A program made the translations under genes and the position numbers. From Planctomycetota bacterium (GTDB lineage: Bacteria; Planctomycetota; UBA1135; JADKAF01): a DNA stretch of 30,699 bases. Positions 8,693-15,924 of the stretch are shown piece by piece; the stretch's first letter is position 1, and every line of letters starts with the position of its first letter. The notes beneath the pieces were generated by a model. The model searched no databases, was not told where the DNA came from, and worked only from the letters and a program-made list of their open reading frames with translations. The stretch is from the NCBI GenBank assembly GCA_016719295.1, contig JADKAF010000003.1, positions 1 to 30,699 on the forward strand, given 5' to 3'.

Positions 8693-9211
8693 TTAATATA
8701 GATTCGCCTTACGTTGCGTCTTTTCGACGTTAAAGCGAAGTATACCCTCGACGGAGAAGATATTAGACCCTCGCTTCTCGATACCGAGACCGTAATCTAT
8801 AAGTAATCCGTCGTCGAGTATAGAGATAAAGAGGTTATCGGCTAGCTTCTGATTCTTCCGGAGAGCGTACGCTAGCGTATTATGAGCTAATTCTTGCGTC
8901 GTAACGTCTCGCTTCTCGATTAGCTCGTAGAGTTGCGAAGTTCCTCGGGATAAATCGAACGAGGTATTAAGGTCGGTCGTATAGTCGACGATTACCGCCA
9001 TTACGATACTCGTAACGTGCCGGTCGAGCATTGTACCGTCGGAGAGGACTCTCGTACCGTCTCGAGCTACGGAGACGACCGGTAGAGCCGACTTAGCCGG
9101 AGCGAGGGTATCGCCGTAAATATAATGTCCGACTAGCTCTCGTGGTCCGTCTCGTTCGAGCATATCTATAATGGCTTTTAATATCGGGTCTCTATATTCG
9201 GATAAACTCAT
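8693..9211 (-). CDS. Tail terminator-like / head-tail joining protein
   Basis: This 172-residue alpha/beta protein starts MSLSEYRDPILKAIIDMLER. It occupies the slot between the gpG-like protein and the tail tube, where the tail terminator (lambda gpU, SPP1 gp17 functional class) normally lies. The central strand region (RHVTSIVMAVIVDYTTD) and the C-terminal FSVEGILRFNVEKT fit that small alpha/beta fold. Its start overlaps the upstream stop by one base. The assignment is by position, size and fold pattern; I see no diagnostic motif. Confidence 0.6.
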   Translation of the reverse strand: MSLSEYRDPILKAIIDMLERDGPRELVGHYIYGDTLAPAKSALPVVSVARDGTRVLSDGTMLDRHVTSIVMAVIVDYTTDLNTSFDLSRGTSQLYELIEKRDVTTQELAHNTLAYALRKNQKLADNLFISILDDGLLIDYGLGIEKRGSNIFSVEGILRFNVEKTQRKANLY

Positions 9212-9642
9212 TAGCTTGTACTCCCTTTACGAATAGCGTCGTTAACGTGCTTCTGGAACTCTCTTTGTATGAAGCGTTTACGCTCGTCGTCTATCTTCAT
9301 CATAACTCGGCGAGGTATCTTTTTACGAGGCTTATTCGACTGGTGGTACTTAAAGTAAGGGGTCGGGTTAAAAATCTCGATATAGTCCGGTCCAAGATTC
9401 TGTTTAAAGTTACGTCGCATAGCTCCGGTCTTCTCTAGTAGAGGGTGCGGTAGATTATCTACCCTCGGTTGCCAACGACCGAATAACGCCCCTCTTTGCG
9501 AGAAGTTCTTATCGAACGTACCTCGAAGCTCGCCTCCGATACGGAATAGCGGTATCTTCCAGCTACTAATATCGTTCGGAATAGTTAACAGCCGGCGACT
9601 TAATTGCTTCTCTCCCTCTAGGGTTACGTTAAGAGTAATCAT
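9211..9642 (-). CDS. Mu gpG-like virion morphogenesis / tail completion protein
   Basis: This 143-residue protein has the signature of phage virion morphogenesis (gpG-like) proteins: RGALFGRWQPRV, then LLEKTGAMRRNF, then YIEIFNPTPYFKYHQ and a basic stretch RKKIPRRVMM followed by RKRFIQREFQKHV. Members act in joining tails to heads or completing the connector. It follows the connector gene with no gap and overlaps the next gene by one base. The family call is fairly secure; the precise step is not known. Confidence 0.78.
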   Translation of the reverse strand: MITLNVTLEGEKQLSRRLLTIPNDISSWKIPLFRIGGELRGTFDKNFSQRGALFGRWQPRVDNLPHPLLEKTGAMRRNFKQNLGPDYIEIFNPTPYFKYHQSNKPRKKIPRRVMMKIDDERKRFIQREFQKHVNDAIRKGSTS

Positions 9643-10359
9643 CTAGTCGCCTCGCATAAAGTGTTCGGTAGTCGAAGTCGTTTCGTTAAAGGTCGATAGG
9701 TCTCGGTTACGAGGGAAGATATTACCGTCGGAGCGAGAAGTAGCTCTAACTCGAGCCGTAGAAGCGTTACCGCCGGATTCTTCGTCGAGATACTCTTGTA
9801 GTAGAGATTTAGCGGTAGAGAGTCGCTTATAGCCGTCCTTAGACGTATTCTCGGTATCGGCGTTTAAGCCTTGGTCTCGGATAAGGATAAGTCCTGCGGC
9901 GTAAATACGGACGACCGTCTGTACGATAGGAGGTACGTCGTCGCTAGTCCAAGCCCCGAAGTTAATAATACCGTTAATCTTACGCTGTACGTAGCTAATA
10001 GCTTCCTTACGGTACTTACCGACCTTTACGTCGTTAATACTCGAGTGGTAGTACGTACCGAGGACGGTAGCTCCGTTCGCCGGAGCGTTAGAGAGCGATA
10101 CTAGACCGGTATTAGCGTCGACTGCGGCTACTTCGACCGCCGTATCGTTTACGTAGACTACGACGTCTCCGGAGACCGTACCGACATTTAAAATATCGTC
10201 GTAGTTAGAATCGACGACGTAAGTACGCTTAACGTAATAATTAGTATTAGAGCCGTTAGCAAGTCCGGCAAGAGCCTCTAATTTATTTAGGTGCTGATGT
10301 CCGGCTTCTTCTCGTATATCTTGTAAGGAAGAATAATCTTTTTCGCTAACGACTGCCAT
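9643..10359 (-). CDS. Head-tail connector / adaptor protein
   Basis: This 238-residue protein sits between the capsid genes and the gpG-like gene, the usual place of the adaptor that binds below the portal. A beta-rich insert (about 45-105; VVVYVNDTAVEVAAVD, GATVLGTYYHSS) interrupts a helical adaptor core (about 113-195; YVQRKINGIINFG, VRIYAAGLILIRDQG, STAKSLLQEYLDEE). The Ser/Arg/Thr-rich C-terminal tail may reach the next ring. The helical core resembles gp6/gp15/DUF1320-type connectors. The assignment is moderate and based on order and secondary-structure pattern. Confidence 0.62.
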   Translation of the reverse strand: MAVVSEKDYSSLQDIREEAGHQHLNKLEALAGLANGSNTNYYVKRTYVVDSNYDDILNVGTVSGDVVVYVNDTAVEVAAVDANTGLVSLSNAPANGATVLGTYYHSSINDVKVGKYRKEAISYVQRKINGIINFGAWTSDDVPPIVQTVVRIYAAGLILIRDQGLNADTENTSKDGYKRLSTAKSLLQEYLDEESGGNASTARVRATSRSDGNIFPRNRDLSTFNETTSTTEHFMRGD

Positions 10360-10384
10360 ACTAACTACTCCTAGTTCGTTTTAA

Positions 10385-10918
10385 TTAAGAAGTAGCTTCG
10401 CTTTCGCTATTGCTAGCCTGAGCGTCGACTATCGCTTGTGCTACTTCGGGTTTACCTGAAAGGGTCTCGGGAGCTTCGACGCCAGCTTCGAGAGCTAGAG
10501 CGTTAAGCTCGTTACGAGAGTTATTTTTAACGAGGTCGTCTACAGTAGGAGCGACTTCTTCTTCGCTCGAGTCTTCCGTAGAGTCGTCGCTAACTTCTTC
10601 CGCTTCGTCGCTAGAAGAATCTTCGCTATCGCTATCCTCTGTCGTAGCGTCTTCCTCGGAGCTTTCGTCTCCGGTACTCTGTGAGTCTTCTCCGCTATCG
10701 CTCGCCTCGTCGCTCGAGTCCGTCGAGCTTGTAAGCTCGCTCGCCTCTTTAATTGAGAATCGCTTATCATCTTCGAAAGCCTCCACTTCCGCCGGTGTTA
10801 GGTCGAGGAGTTGAGGTACTTTAACCTCGAACAGGCGACCGGCTCGCCACATAGTTTTCTTAGCTCCGCTACCGGTAGTATGAGCCATTTCTACTTCGTA
10901 AGATTTAGTTTTCGCCAT
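10385..10918 (-). CDS. Acidic Ser/Asp-rich head protein with C-terminal HeH domain
   Basis: This 177-residue protein has three parts. A basic-neutral N-terminal domain (1-65; MWRAGRLFEVKVPQLLDL) is followed by a very acidic low-complexity tract of Ser, Asp and Glu (about 68-128). The C-terminal HeH/LEM-like helix-turn-helix (about 132-170; VDDLVKNNSRNELNALALEAG) is a module frequent in phage head-tail proteins. The gene follows the major capsid gene after a large hairpin. The acidic tract could be a flexible linker or DNA-mimic tether. A capsid accessory or head-fibre role is plausible but unproven. Confidence 0.65.
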   Translation of the reverse strand: MAKTKSYEVEMAHTTGSGAKKTMWRAGRLFEVKVPQLLDLTPAEVEAFEDDKRFSIKEASELTSSTDSSDEASDSGEDSQSTGDESSEEDATTEDSDSEDSSSDEAEEVSDDSTEDSSEEEVAPTVDDLVKNNSRNELNALALEAGVEAPETLSGKPEVAQAIVDAQASNSESEATS

Positions 10919-10952
10919 AATTTGGTCTTCCTTTACTAGTTTAATTAGTTCG

Positions 10953-10998
10953 AGTAGTAGAGGTAGGAGAGCCGAAGCCCCCCTATCCCTAAGCTACT
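10953..10998 (-). other. Large intergenic hairpin with UUCG loop after the capsid gene
   Basis: In the leftward transcript the arms 10977-10998 and 10953-10972 pair over about 19 base pairs, including several G-U pairs, and close on a C(UUCG)G tetraloop at 10973-10976. It lies between the capsid stop and the ribosome site of the next gene. No U-run follows, so it is not a classic terminator. It could limit read-through or protect the capsid message from 3' decay, raising capsid output relative to downstream genes. Confidence 0.7.
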
Positions 10999-11006
10999 AT
11001 TATAGG

Positions 11007-11882
11007 CTAGGCTACAATGTTTCCGATAGCTTTCTGGTAGAGACCGTAACCGGCGTTTCCTCTCCAGTAAGTACCGTAGTAGTTCTTCTTTCGCATAAAG
11101 TTACCCTCTGAGCCCTCTTCCAAGGATTCGAAAGGAATAAACTCACGCTCTTGAAGTACGAAAGGCTTAATAACACCGGCTACGTTAAGTAGGTACCAGT
11201 TGTTAGTATCGGTAAGCCAATCGACTACGAGGATACGAGCTTTACCCTTATTGGTGTTTGTAGCACCGCTAGCGTCTCGCTCTGCCTCGAGGATTTGTTC
11301 CGCCGTATTTTCCAGTTCAGGAGGTACGACTAGGAGCAAGTCCATATTACGGTTAATAGTAGGACGACCGCTATCGTCTTTCATACGTCGCAACGCTCCA
11401 CGAGCGATATTAAACGTACTAGCACTTAGAGCCGCAGTAAGCTTGTTACTTTGCGTAGCTCCGGTTTCGCCGACTGGGTGGTCGGTATCGAAGAAGTACT
11501 GACCGTCGTAAGCTAGTTCGGTTGTACCGTTAGGTAGCAACGTTTCGAAGATTAGCTCGTCTGGGAACGCCTTAGCGGACTCACCGATAGACTTAGCCTG
11601 AATACCGTACTGTCCGGTCTGGTCGTCTTTAATATCGGCGTGTTTAACTTCGATAGAAGCTTCGTATTCTTCGTTTACGATAGTGTAAGTATGAGCCAAG
11701 AGCTTTTTAGGAACTCGCTCGCCTTCCATTTTTCGCATACGAGGGATAGAGCCTATCCAAGCGTAGTTTTCGCTACGTGCGGTTGACGGAACTTTTGTCG
11801 CTACTTCTTGCCAGTAAGTTACGGTAGAGTTGTAACCCTCGAAGAAGTTAGTCAAAAGTCCTTTAGCTAGAATTGAATCCAT
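11007..11882 (-). CDS. Major capsid protein (Mu gpT-like head subunit)
   Basis: This 291-residue protein has the Mu-like major head subunit pattern: an N-terminal helix (ILAKGLLTNFFEGYNSTV), the block RKMEGERVPKKLLAHTY with EYEASIEVKHADIKDDQTG, a central FFDTDHPVGETG, and MDLLLVVPPELENTAEQIL. An HK97-type fold is expected. It lies after the decoration protein, as in Mu-type head clusters. Its codon use includes many CA- and TG-containing codons that neighbouring genes avoid, which may reflect high expression or a separate origin. A good ribosome site (AAGGA) precedes the ATG. Confidence 0.88.
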   Translation of the reverse strand: MDSILAKGLLTNFFEGYNSTVTYWQEVATKVPSTARSENYAWIGSIPRMRKMEGERVPKKLLAHTYTIVNEEYEASIEVKHADIKDDQTGQYGIQAKSIGESAKAFPDELIFETLLPNGTTELAYDGQYFFDTDHPVGETGATQSNKLTAALSASTFNIARGALRRMKDDSGRPTINRNMDLLLVVPPELENTAEQILEAERDASGATNTNKGKARILVVDWLTDTNNWYLLNVAGVIKPFVLQEREFIPFESLEEGSEGNFMRKKNYYGTYWRGNAGYGLYQKAIGNIVA

Positions 11883-11917
11883 AGTATTTTTTTCCTTAGA
11901 CTTTTATTATTTTACTA

Positions 11918-12340
11918 TTATCGCTTGCTACCGAAAGGGTAGAGAGCTACTCGAACTACGCTCGAGCTTACGACTTTTTGTATACGACCACATACAACGT
12001 CGTTAGTAGTAGTACCGGCTACGTCTACGGTTTGGTTATCCGATAGAGTAACTTCGTCTCCTACGTTAGTTTGAGCGGCACTAAACGCACTCGCTACTTG
12101 AACGATTCCGCCTGAGCGGACGACTACTTCGGTATCTCCGGCACTTCCGCCTGAGTTATCGACTGTCTCTTGAGCTACACCTGCGAAGACCGCACCTGCG
12201 TCGTCTCCTGCGTTAACGGCGTATCCTGCCGAGTTAACGCTAACTAAAGCTCCCTCGACGATTTTTTCTGCACCCATTTGTAGAGCGAACTGTACACCCT
12301 GTTGGTGCTGTTCGTCTCGACGAGTAGTAGTATCTGCCAT
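11918..12340 (-). CDS. Capsid decoration protein (DUF2190-like)
   Basis: This 140-residue beta-rich protein contains the block EGALVSVNSAGYAVNAGDD, then GAVFAGVAQETVDNSGG, DTEVVVRSGGIVQVAS and NVGDEVTLSD. This matches the DUF2190 type that supplies decoration or head-stabilising proteins in Mu-like and other head clusters. It is encoded between the protease/scaffold and the capsid gene, the usual position. The predicted fold is a small beta-tulip that would trimerise on the capsid surface. Confidence 0.75.
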   Translation of the reverse strand: MADTTTRRDEQHQQGVQFALQMGAEKIVEGALVSVNSAGYAVNAGDDAGAVFAGVAQETVDNSGGSAGDTEVVVRSGGIVQVASAFSAAQTNVGDEVTLSDNQTVDVAGTTTNDVVCGRIQKVVSSSVVRVALYPFGSKR

Positions 12341-12345
12341 AATGA

Positions 12346-13116
12346 CTAGTTACCTTTCTTTTCGTATCTTTTACTTAATGATTTTAGAGCCTCACGAAAG
12401 ACTGGGTCTTTCTCCGCTAGCTCGTCCATTTTAGCGGGGTCTGCTCCGACAGCTTTAAATCCTGCCAGTTCAGCTTCTGAAAGTGATTCGGACGGCTTCT
12501 TATCGGTATCGTCGTTAGCTCCGCCGTCGTTAGAGCTATCGTTATCGGCGTTCTCGTCCTCTTTATTAGAGCCGTTCTCGTCGGTAGAGAACTTTACGTT
12601 ACCGGCTTCGAGAATATCGAAGACGACCGTAGCGAGGTCGAGCTTACTACCGTTAGCGGTAGAGAGCTTAACGCCTTGCCCTAATTTAGCGAGACCGAGG
12701 ATTTTATCTTTCTGAGCCGGAATAACTTTACCGGCGGATAGAAGCTCGCCGTATCGCTTCTCGACTGTTAGTTCGGCGTTACGAAGATTCGCTTTAGCGA
12801 GAGCCTTTTTAGGGTCTTTCTCGTCTTCGTCTTCTTCCTCGTCGGAAGAATCGTCGTCGGCGTTTTCGTCGTTAGAATCGGAGTTAGAGTCGTCGTCGCT
12901 ATTAGCGTCGTCGTCTTTATTTTCATCTTCGTTAGAAGAATCTTCGTCTTCCGGCTTTACAGCGTCGGCGATTTGTGTCGTAACTTCTTCGGCTACCTCT
13001 GTAGGTACGACGATTTCTTCGCCAGCTTTAACTACGACTTCTTTATCTTCGTCGCCGTCCTTATAAGTAACGGTAACGTCGAAGTCTTTATCATTTTTTA
13101 CGGTTGATTCGTCCAC
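12346..13116 (-). CDS. Nested scaffold protein from internal GTG start (Mu gpZ-like)
   Basis: Inside the protease-scaffold gene, in the same frame, a GTG at 13114-13116 is preceded by AAAGGAG (13126-13132) at a nine-base gap, an ideal ribosome site. It would yield a 256-residue product beginning at residue 203 of the full protein, just after the protease domain. It contains only the acidic linker and scaffold helices. A TGC-TATAAT extended -10 box lies at 13151-13159. Mu Z and lambda Nu3 are made in the same nested way. Its existence is inferred from this ribosome site and the family precedent. Confidence 0.6.
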   Translation of the reverse strand: MDESTVKNDKDFDVTVTYKDGDEDKEVVVKAGEEIVVPTEVAEEVTTQIADAVKPEDEDSSNEDENKDDDANSDDDSNSDSNDENADDDSSDEEEDEDEKDPKKALAKANLRNAELTVEKRYGELLSAGKVIPAQKDKILGLAKLGQGVKLSTANGSKLDLATVVFDILEAGNVKFSTDENGSNKEDENADNDSSNDGGANDDTDKKPSESLSEAELAGFKAVGADPAKMDELAEKDPVFREALKSLSKRYEKKGN

Positions 13117-13722
13117 GTTTGCTAACTCCTTTATCTTAGTCCTTGAAAGCATTATAGCACCGCCGTTATTAAGCGATAGTCCTACAGGCTTAAAGGATTT
13201 ATTTAATTTACTTAACGCCGCACCGACTTTCTCGAAAGCACTCATACCGATAAGGTAAGGAGTATTAACTAGAGCTACGTGTAGAAGCGTTGGTCCGTAG
13301 TGCTTTCCGTCGTCTTGTCGGACTAAATCCCATACGAAAGAGATAGATACGTCGAATATAAGACCGTTATCGAGGTCTTCGATAGTTTTAGCGTCTCGAA
13401 TCTCGAGGTCGCCGTATAGACCGTCTCCGGCTACGATTTCGAGACCGACTAGCTCGCCGGTATTAGCCTTAACGTCGTCGGTATGATTAAGAGGTACTGG
13501 TACTTTAGAGCCTAGATTACCGGCGTTAAAGTTTTCGACGATTTGCTCCGCCCAAGCTTCGTCTAAAGTCATTTTCGGGTCGTCCGAGAACCAAGGATAG
13601 TCCGGATTCTCCCATACGCCGAACTTTACTAATTGCTTACGAAAGACGCTACCGTTAAAAGACGCTTTCTGCGTATCTTCTGTAGCGAACTGTAAGACGT
13701 TTCCGTATTTAGTTTTAGGCAT
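12346..13722 (-). CDS. Prohead protease-scaffold polyprotein (Mu gpI-like)
   Basis: This 458-residue protein has an N-terminal region (about 1-170) resembling Mu-like prophage I proteins: FGVWENPDYPWFSDDP, VPVPLNHTDD, NTGELVGLEI, FDVSISFVW and LLHVALVNTPYLIGM. An extremely acidic linker (about 255-305) and a helical scaffold-like C-terminus (about 308-458; AELTVEKRYGELLSAGKVIPA and LAGFKAVGADPAKMDELAE) follow. Mu I is the prohead protease and its C-terminus is also made separately as scaffold. The gene lies between portal and decoration genes, as in Mu. An ATAGGAG site precedes the ATG. I cannot identify the catalytic residues with certainty. Confidence 0.78.
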   Translation of the reverse strand: MPKTKYGNVLQFATEDTQKASFNGSVFRKQLVKFGVWENPDYPWFSDDPKMTLDEAWAEQIVENFNAGNLGSKVPVPLNHTDDVKANTGELVGLEIVAGDGLYGDLEIRDAKTIEDLDNGLIFDVSISFVWDLVRQDDGKHYGPTLLHVALVNTPYLIGMSAFEKVGAALSKLNKSFKPVGLSLNNGGAIMLSRTKIKELANVDESTVKNDKDFDVTVTYKDGDEDKEVVVKAGEEIVVPTEVAEEVTTQIADAVKPEDEDSSNEDENKDDDANSDDDSNSDSNDENADDDSSDEEEDEDEKDPKKALAKANLRNAELTVEKRYGELLSAGKVIPAQKDKILGLAKLGQGVKLSTANGSKLDLATVVFDILEAGNVKFSTDENGSNKEDENADNDSSNDGGANDDTDKKPSESLSEAELAGFKAVGADPAKMDELAEKDPVFREALKSLSKRYEKKGN

Positions 13723-13733
13723 TATTTTTTCTC

Positions 13734-15902
13734 CTATGTTAATGATACTACATTATCGTTAAAAATAGACAAGCTAGGAGCAGGGAGTCCGTTAGGTACG
13801 CCGGTAATAGCCGGAGGCTCTAGTTCCTCTACGAGAATCGCTACCCATATACACCTACAGTGATGATGTACCGGAGGGTCGTATTCCGTTCGCTTATATT
13901 CGTCTTCGTCGAGGACGATTCCGTCTAAGCCGTCGCATAGAGTACAGGTCTTTTCGTCGAGAATAGCCGAGTACTGGTAAGCGTATACGTCCTCGGAGTA
14001 TCGCTCGAATACGTCCTTACGACCTTTATTAACGCCCATAGCTACGACGGCGGAGGCGGTAAGACCGATAACGCTCGAGTAGAAGTCGCTAAAGATACCG
14101 CTAATACCGGCGATAATCTCTCCGATAGAGAGGCTCGTATCGAGTTGGTCTTTACGTCGACCCTCGGCGACTTTCGAATTAACCTTAAAGAGTAGGTCGG
14201 CGAATTGCTTATCGGCTACGCTCTTAGCGTTATCCCTAAAGAAGTTACGAGACTCTACCGGAGTAGGCGGAGCTTTCTTATCTAGCTCGTCGCTCGCTCC
14301 GTTCTTACCGTAGATATACGCTTCGAGACCGGATTCTTTAATAGCTCGTACGTACTGATTACGAAGATTCTCGTCGAAGATATTTTTCTCGGTAATAGAT
14401 TCGTACTTACCGTCGTCGAGGTAGCCGTTAATCTTAACGAGAGCCTTATTAACTATATCGTCGTAGATAGGTCGAGCCGTACGCTCGAACTCGCTCTCGA
14501 GGCTATTAAGCTTCTTCTCGATACCGGTAAAATTAACCCGAGTCTCCGCCGGAGTAAGGTCTCGACGCCAACCGTCGGTACTTAGCGAAGTACTATCTTT
14601 TTTTTTTGAGTTCTCGACGATAGCGTCCGAGTTAGCTTCTTCTTCGTCGGTAACTTCCGTATCCTTACCGGTAGTAGCTTTCTCGAGATTATCGAGGTCT
14701 ATATCGAGCTTATCGGCTACTCGCTTAACTACGCCGTCGATTACCTCTTGAGGGAGTCGGTCTTTCTCGGTTAGCTTAATAAAGACTTGCTTTAATAGTT
14801 CGATAGTAGAATCGGTAATATCCTCGAAGCGGAACGTACCGTATACCGGCTTCTCGAAGTTATAGCTATAAAGGTCGCTAATAAGGTAGCTTGTAATATG
14901 ATTCTCGAGAGACTTTCGGATAGCCATTAACGCCTGAATAAAGAAGTCGCTCTGGTCTTGAGATAACGAGTAAGAGCCGGTCTTAGAGCCTGTACCGAGA
15001 AGAATAAACATAGCGAGGACGCTTCGAGCCATTTCGGCGTTATGATGTTCGATAAGCGGTAGTAAGTCCATAGCCGTAGCGTTATTTAACGCCGTTAGGC
15101 TATAGCCGTTCGGAAGACCGACGGTAGCTTTAAAGCCGAGTTCGTCGACCGCTTCTACGGTAGCGTCTAGCTCGTCTTGATTCGCTTTCTCTTTACCGGT
15201 AACGACTTTAATCTTTAGAGCGTCGCTTTGAGCCTGTTGCTCCGATAGGTAATAAAGCCGACGCTTCTTATCGTAGCTAGAATAAGCCGACGTAAAAGCG
15301 GAACGACCTTTTAAGTTATGGAACTCCTTACCGTACGTATAGAGGAACGCTCGCTCGAGAGGGATAGTTACTTCTTCGTAGCGGTCGCCGATAAAGGCTC
15401 TCTGCTTAAAGCCGTTAAATCCGCCTCGAGGGTCGGCTAGCATAGCGATAGTAGTCGGGTCTCGCCAAGCTATTTTACGGAAGACGATATAACCGTCCTT
15501 AATCTCTAGGACTTTCTCGAAGCCGGAGTAACCCTCTACGACTCCTCGGAGAGCTTGAGCTATAACGAGGTCGAACGGAGTCGACATACCGCCTTTATGC
15601 GGCGGAGTACGAAGCCAAGACTCGACGAGTTCGGACTGTTTATTACCGTCGGGAGTATCTTCGTCGGATTCGATAGACCAATTACTACCGAGAATAGGCA
15701 TTACTATCGTATTATATAAAGCTTGAACCGTACCGTCGTTATCGAGCATTTTCTTAAAGTCGGCGACCTTAATCTTAGATACGTCGATAAACTCTCCTTG
15801 TAGGAGACTAGGAAGATTACCGACGGTCGACGTACCGACTTCGACTCCGGTCTGAGGAGGCGTAGGTTTCGCTAGATTTATACTTATTGGTCCTAATTTC
15901 AT
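13734..15902 (-). CDS. Portal protein fused to Mu F-like minor head domain
   Basis: This 722-residue protein joins two head functions. The N-terminal part (about 1-430) is a DUF935 (Mu gp29)-type portal: LDNDGTVQALYNTIVMPILGS, VIAQALRGVVEGYSGFEKVL and LKIKVVTGKEKANQDELDA. The C-terminal part (about 480-692) is a head-morphogenesis domain ending in the Cys/His motif KTCTLCDGLDG then VHHHCRC, as in SPP1 gp7 and Mu gp30. In many phages these are separate genes. The portal forms the DNA-entry dodecamer; the F-like domain is packaged or ejected as a minor head protein. An acidic linker with a poly-Lys/Ser segment separates them. Confidence 0.85.
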   Translation of the reverse strand: MKLGPISINLAKPTPPQTGVEVGTSTVGNLPSLLQGEFIDVSKIKVADFKKMLDNDGTVQALYNTIVMPILGSNWSIESDEDTPDGNKQSELVESWLRTPPHKGGMSTPFDLVIAQALRGVVEGYSGFEKVLEIKDGYIVFRKIAWRDPTTIAMLADPRGGFNGFKQRAFIGDRYEEVTIPLERAFLYTYGKEFHNLKGRSAFTSAYSSYDKKRRLYYLSEQQAQSDALKIKVVTGKEKANQDELDATVEAVDELGFKATVGLPNGYSLTALNNATAMDLLPLIEHHNAEMARSVLAMFILLGTGSKTGSYSLSQDQSDFFIQALMAIRKSLENHITSYLISDLYSYNFEKPVYGTFRFEDITDSTIELLKQVFIKLTEKDRLPQEVIDGVVKRVADKLDIDLDNLEKATTGKDTEVTDEEEANSDAIVENSKKKDSTSLSTDGWRRDLTPAETRVNFTGIEKKLNSLESEFERTARPIYDDIVNKALVKINGYLDDGKYESITEKNIFDENLRNQYVRAIKESGLEAYIYGKNGASDELDKKAPPTPVESRNFFRDNAKSVADKQFADLLFKVNSKVAEGRRKDQLDTSLSIGEIIAGISGIFSDFYSSVIGLTASAVVAMGVNKGRKDVFERYSEDVYAYQYSAILDEKTCTLCDGLDGIVLDEDEYKRTEYDPPVHHHCRCIWVAILVEELEPPAITGVPNGLPAPSLSIFNDNVVSLT

Positions 15903-15924
15903 ATTTATAGTATATTCCTTATTT

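Noticed and set aside
10540..10770. Arg/Lys-rich minus-strand frame inside the acidic HeH gene
   Set aside because: It is the Ser/Asp tract read in another frame, which turns GAC/TCG codons into Arg/Lys.
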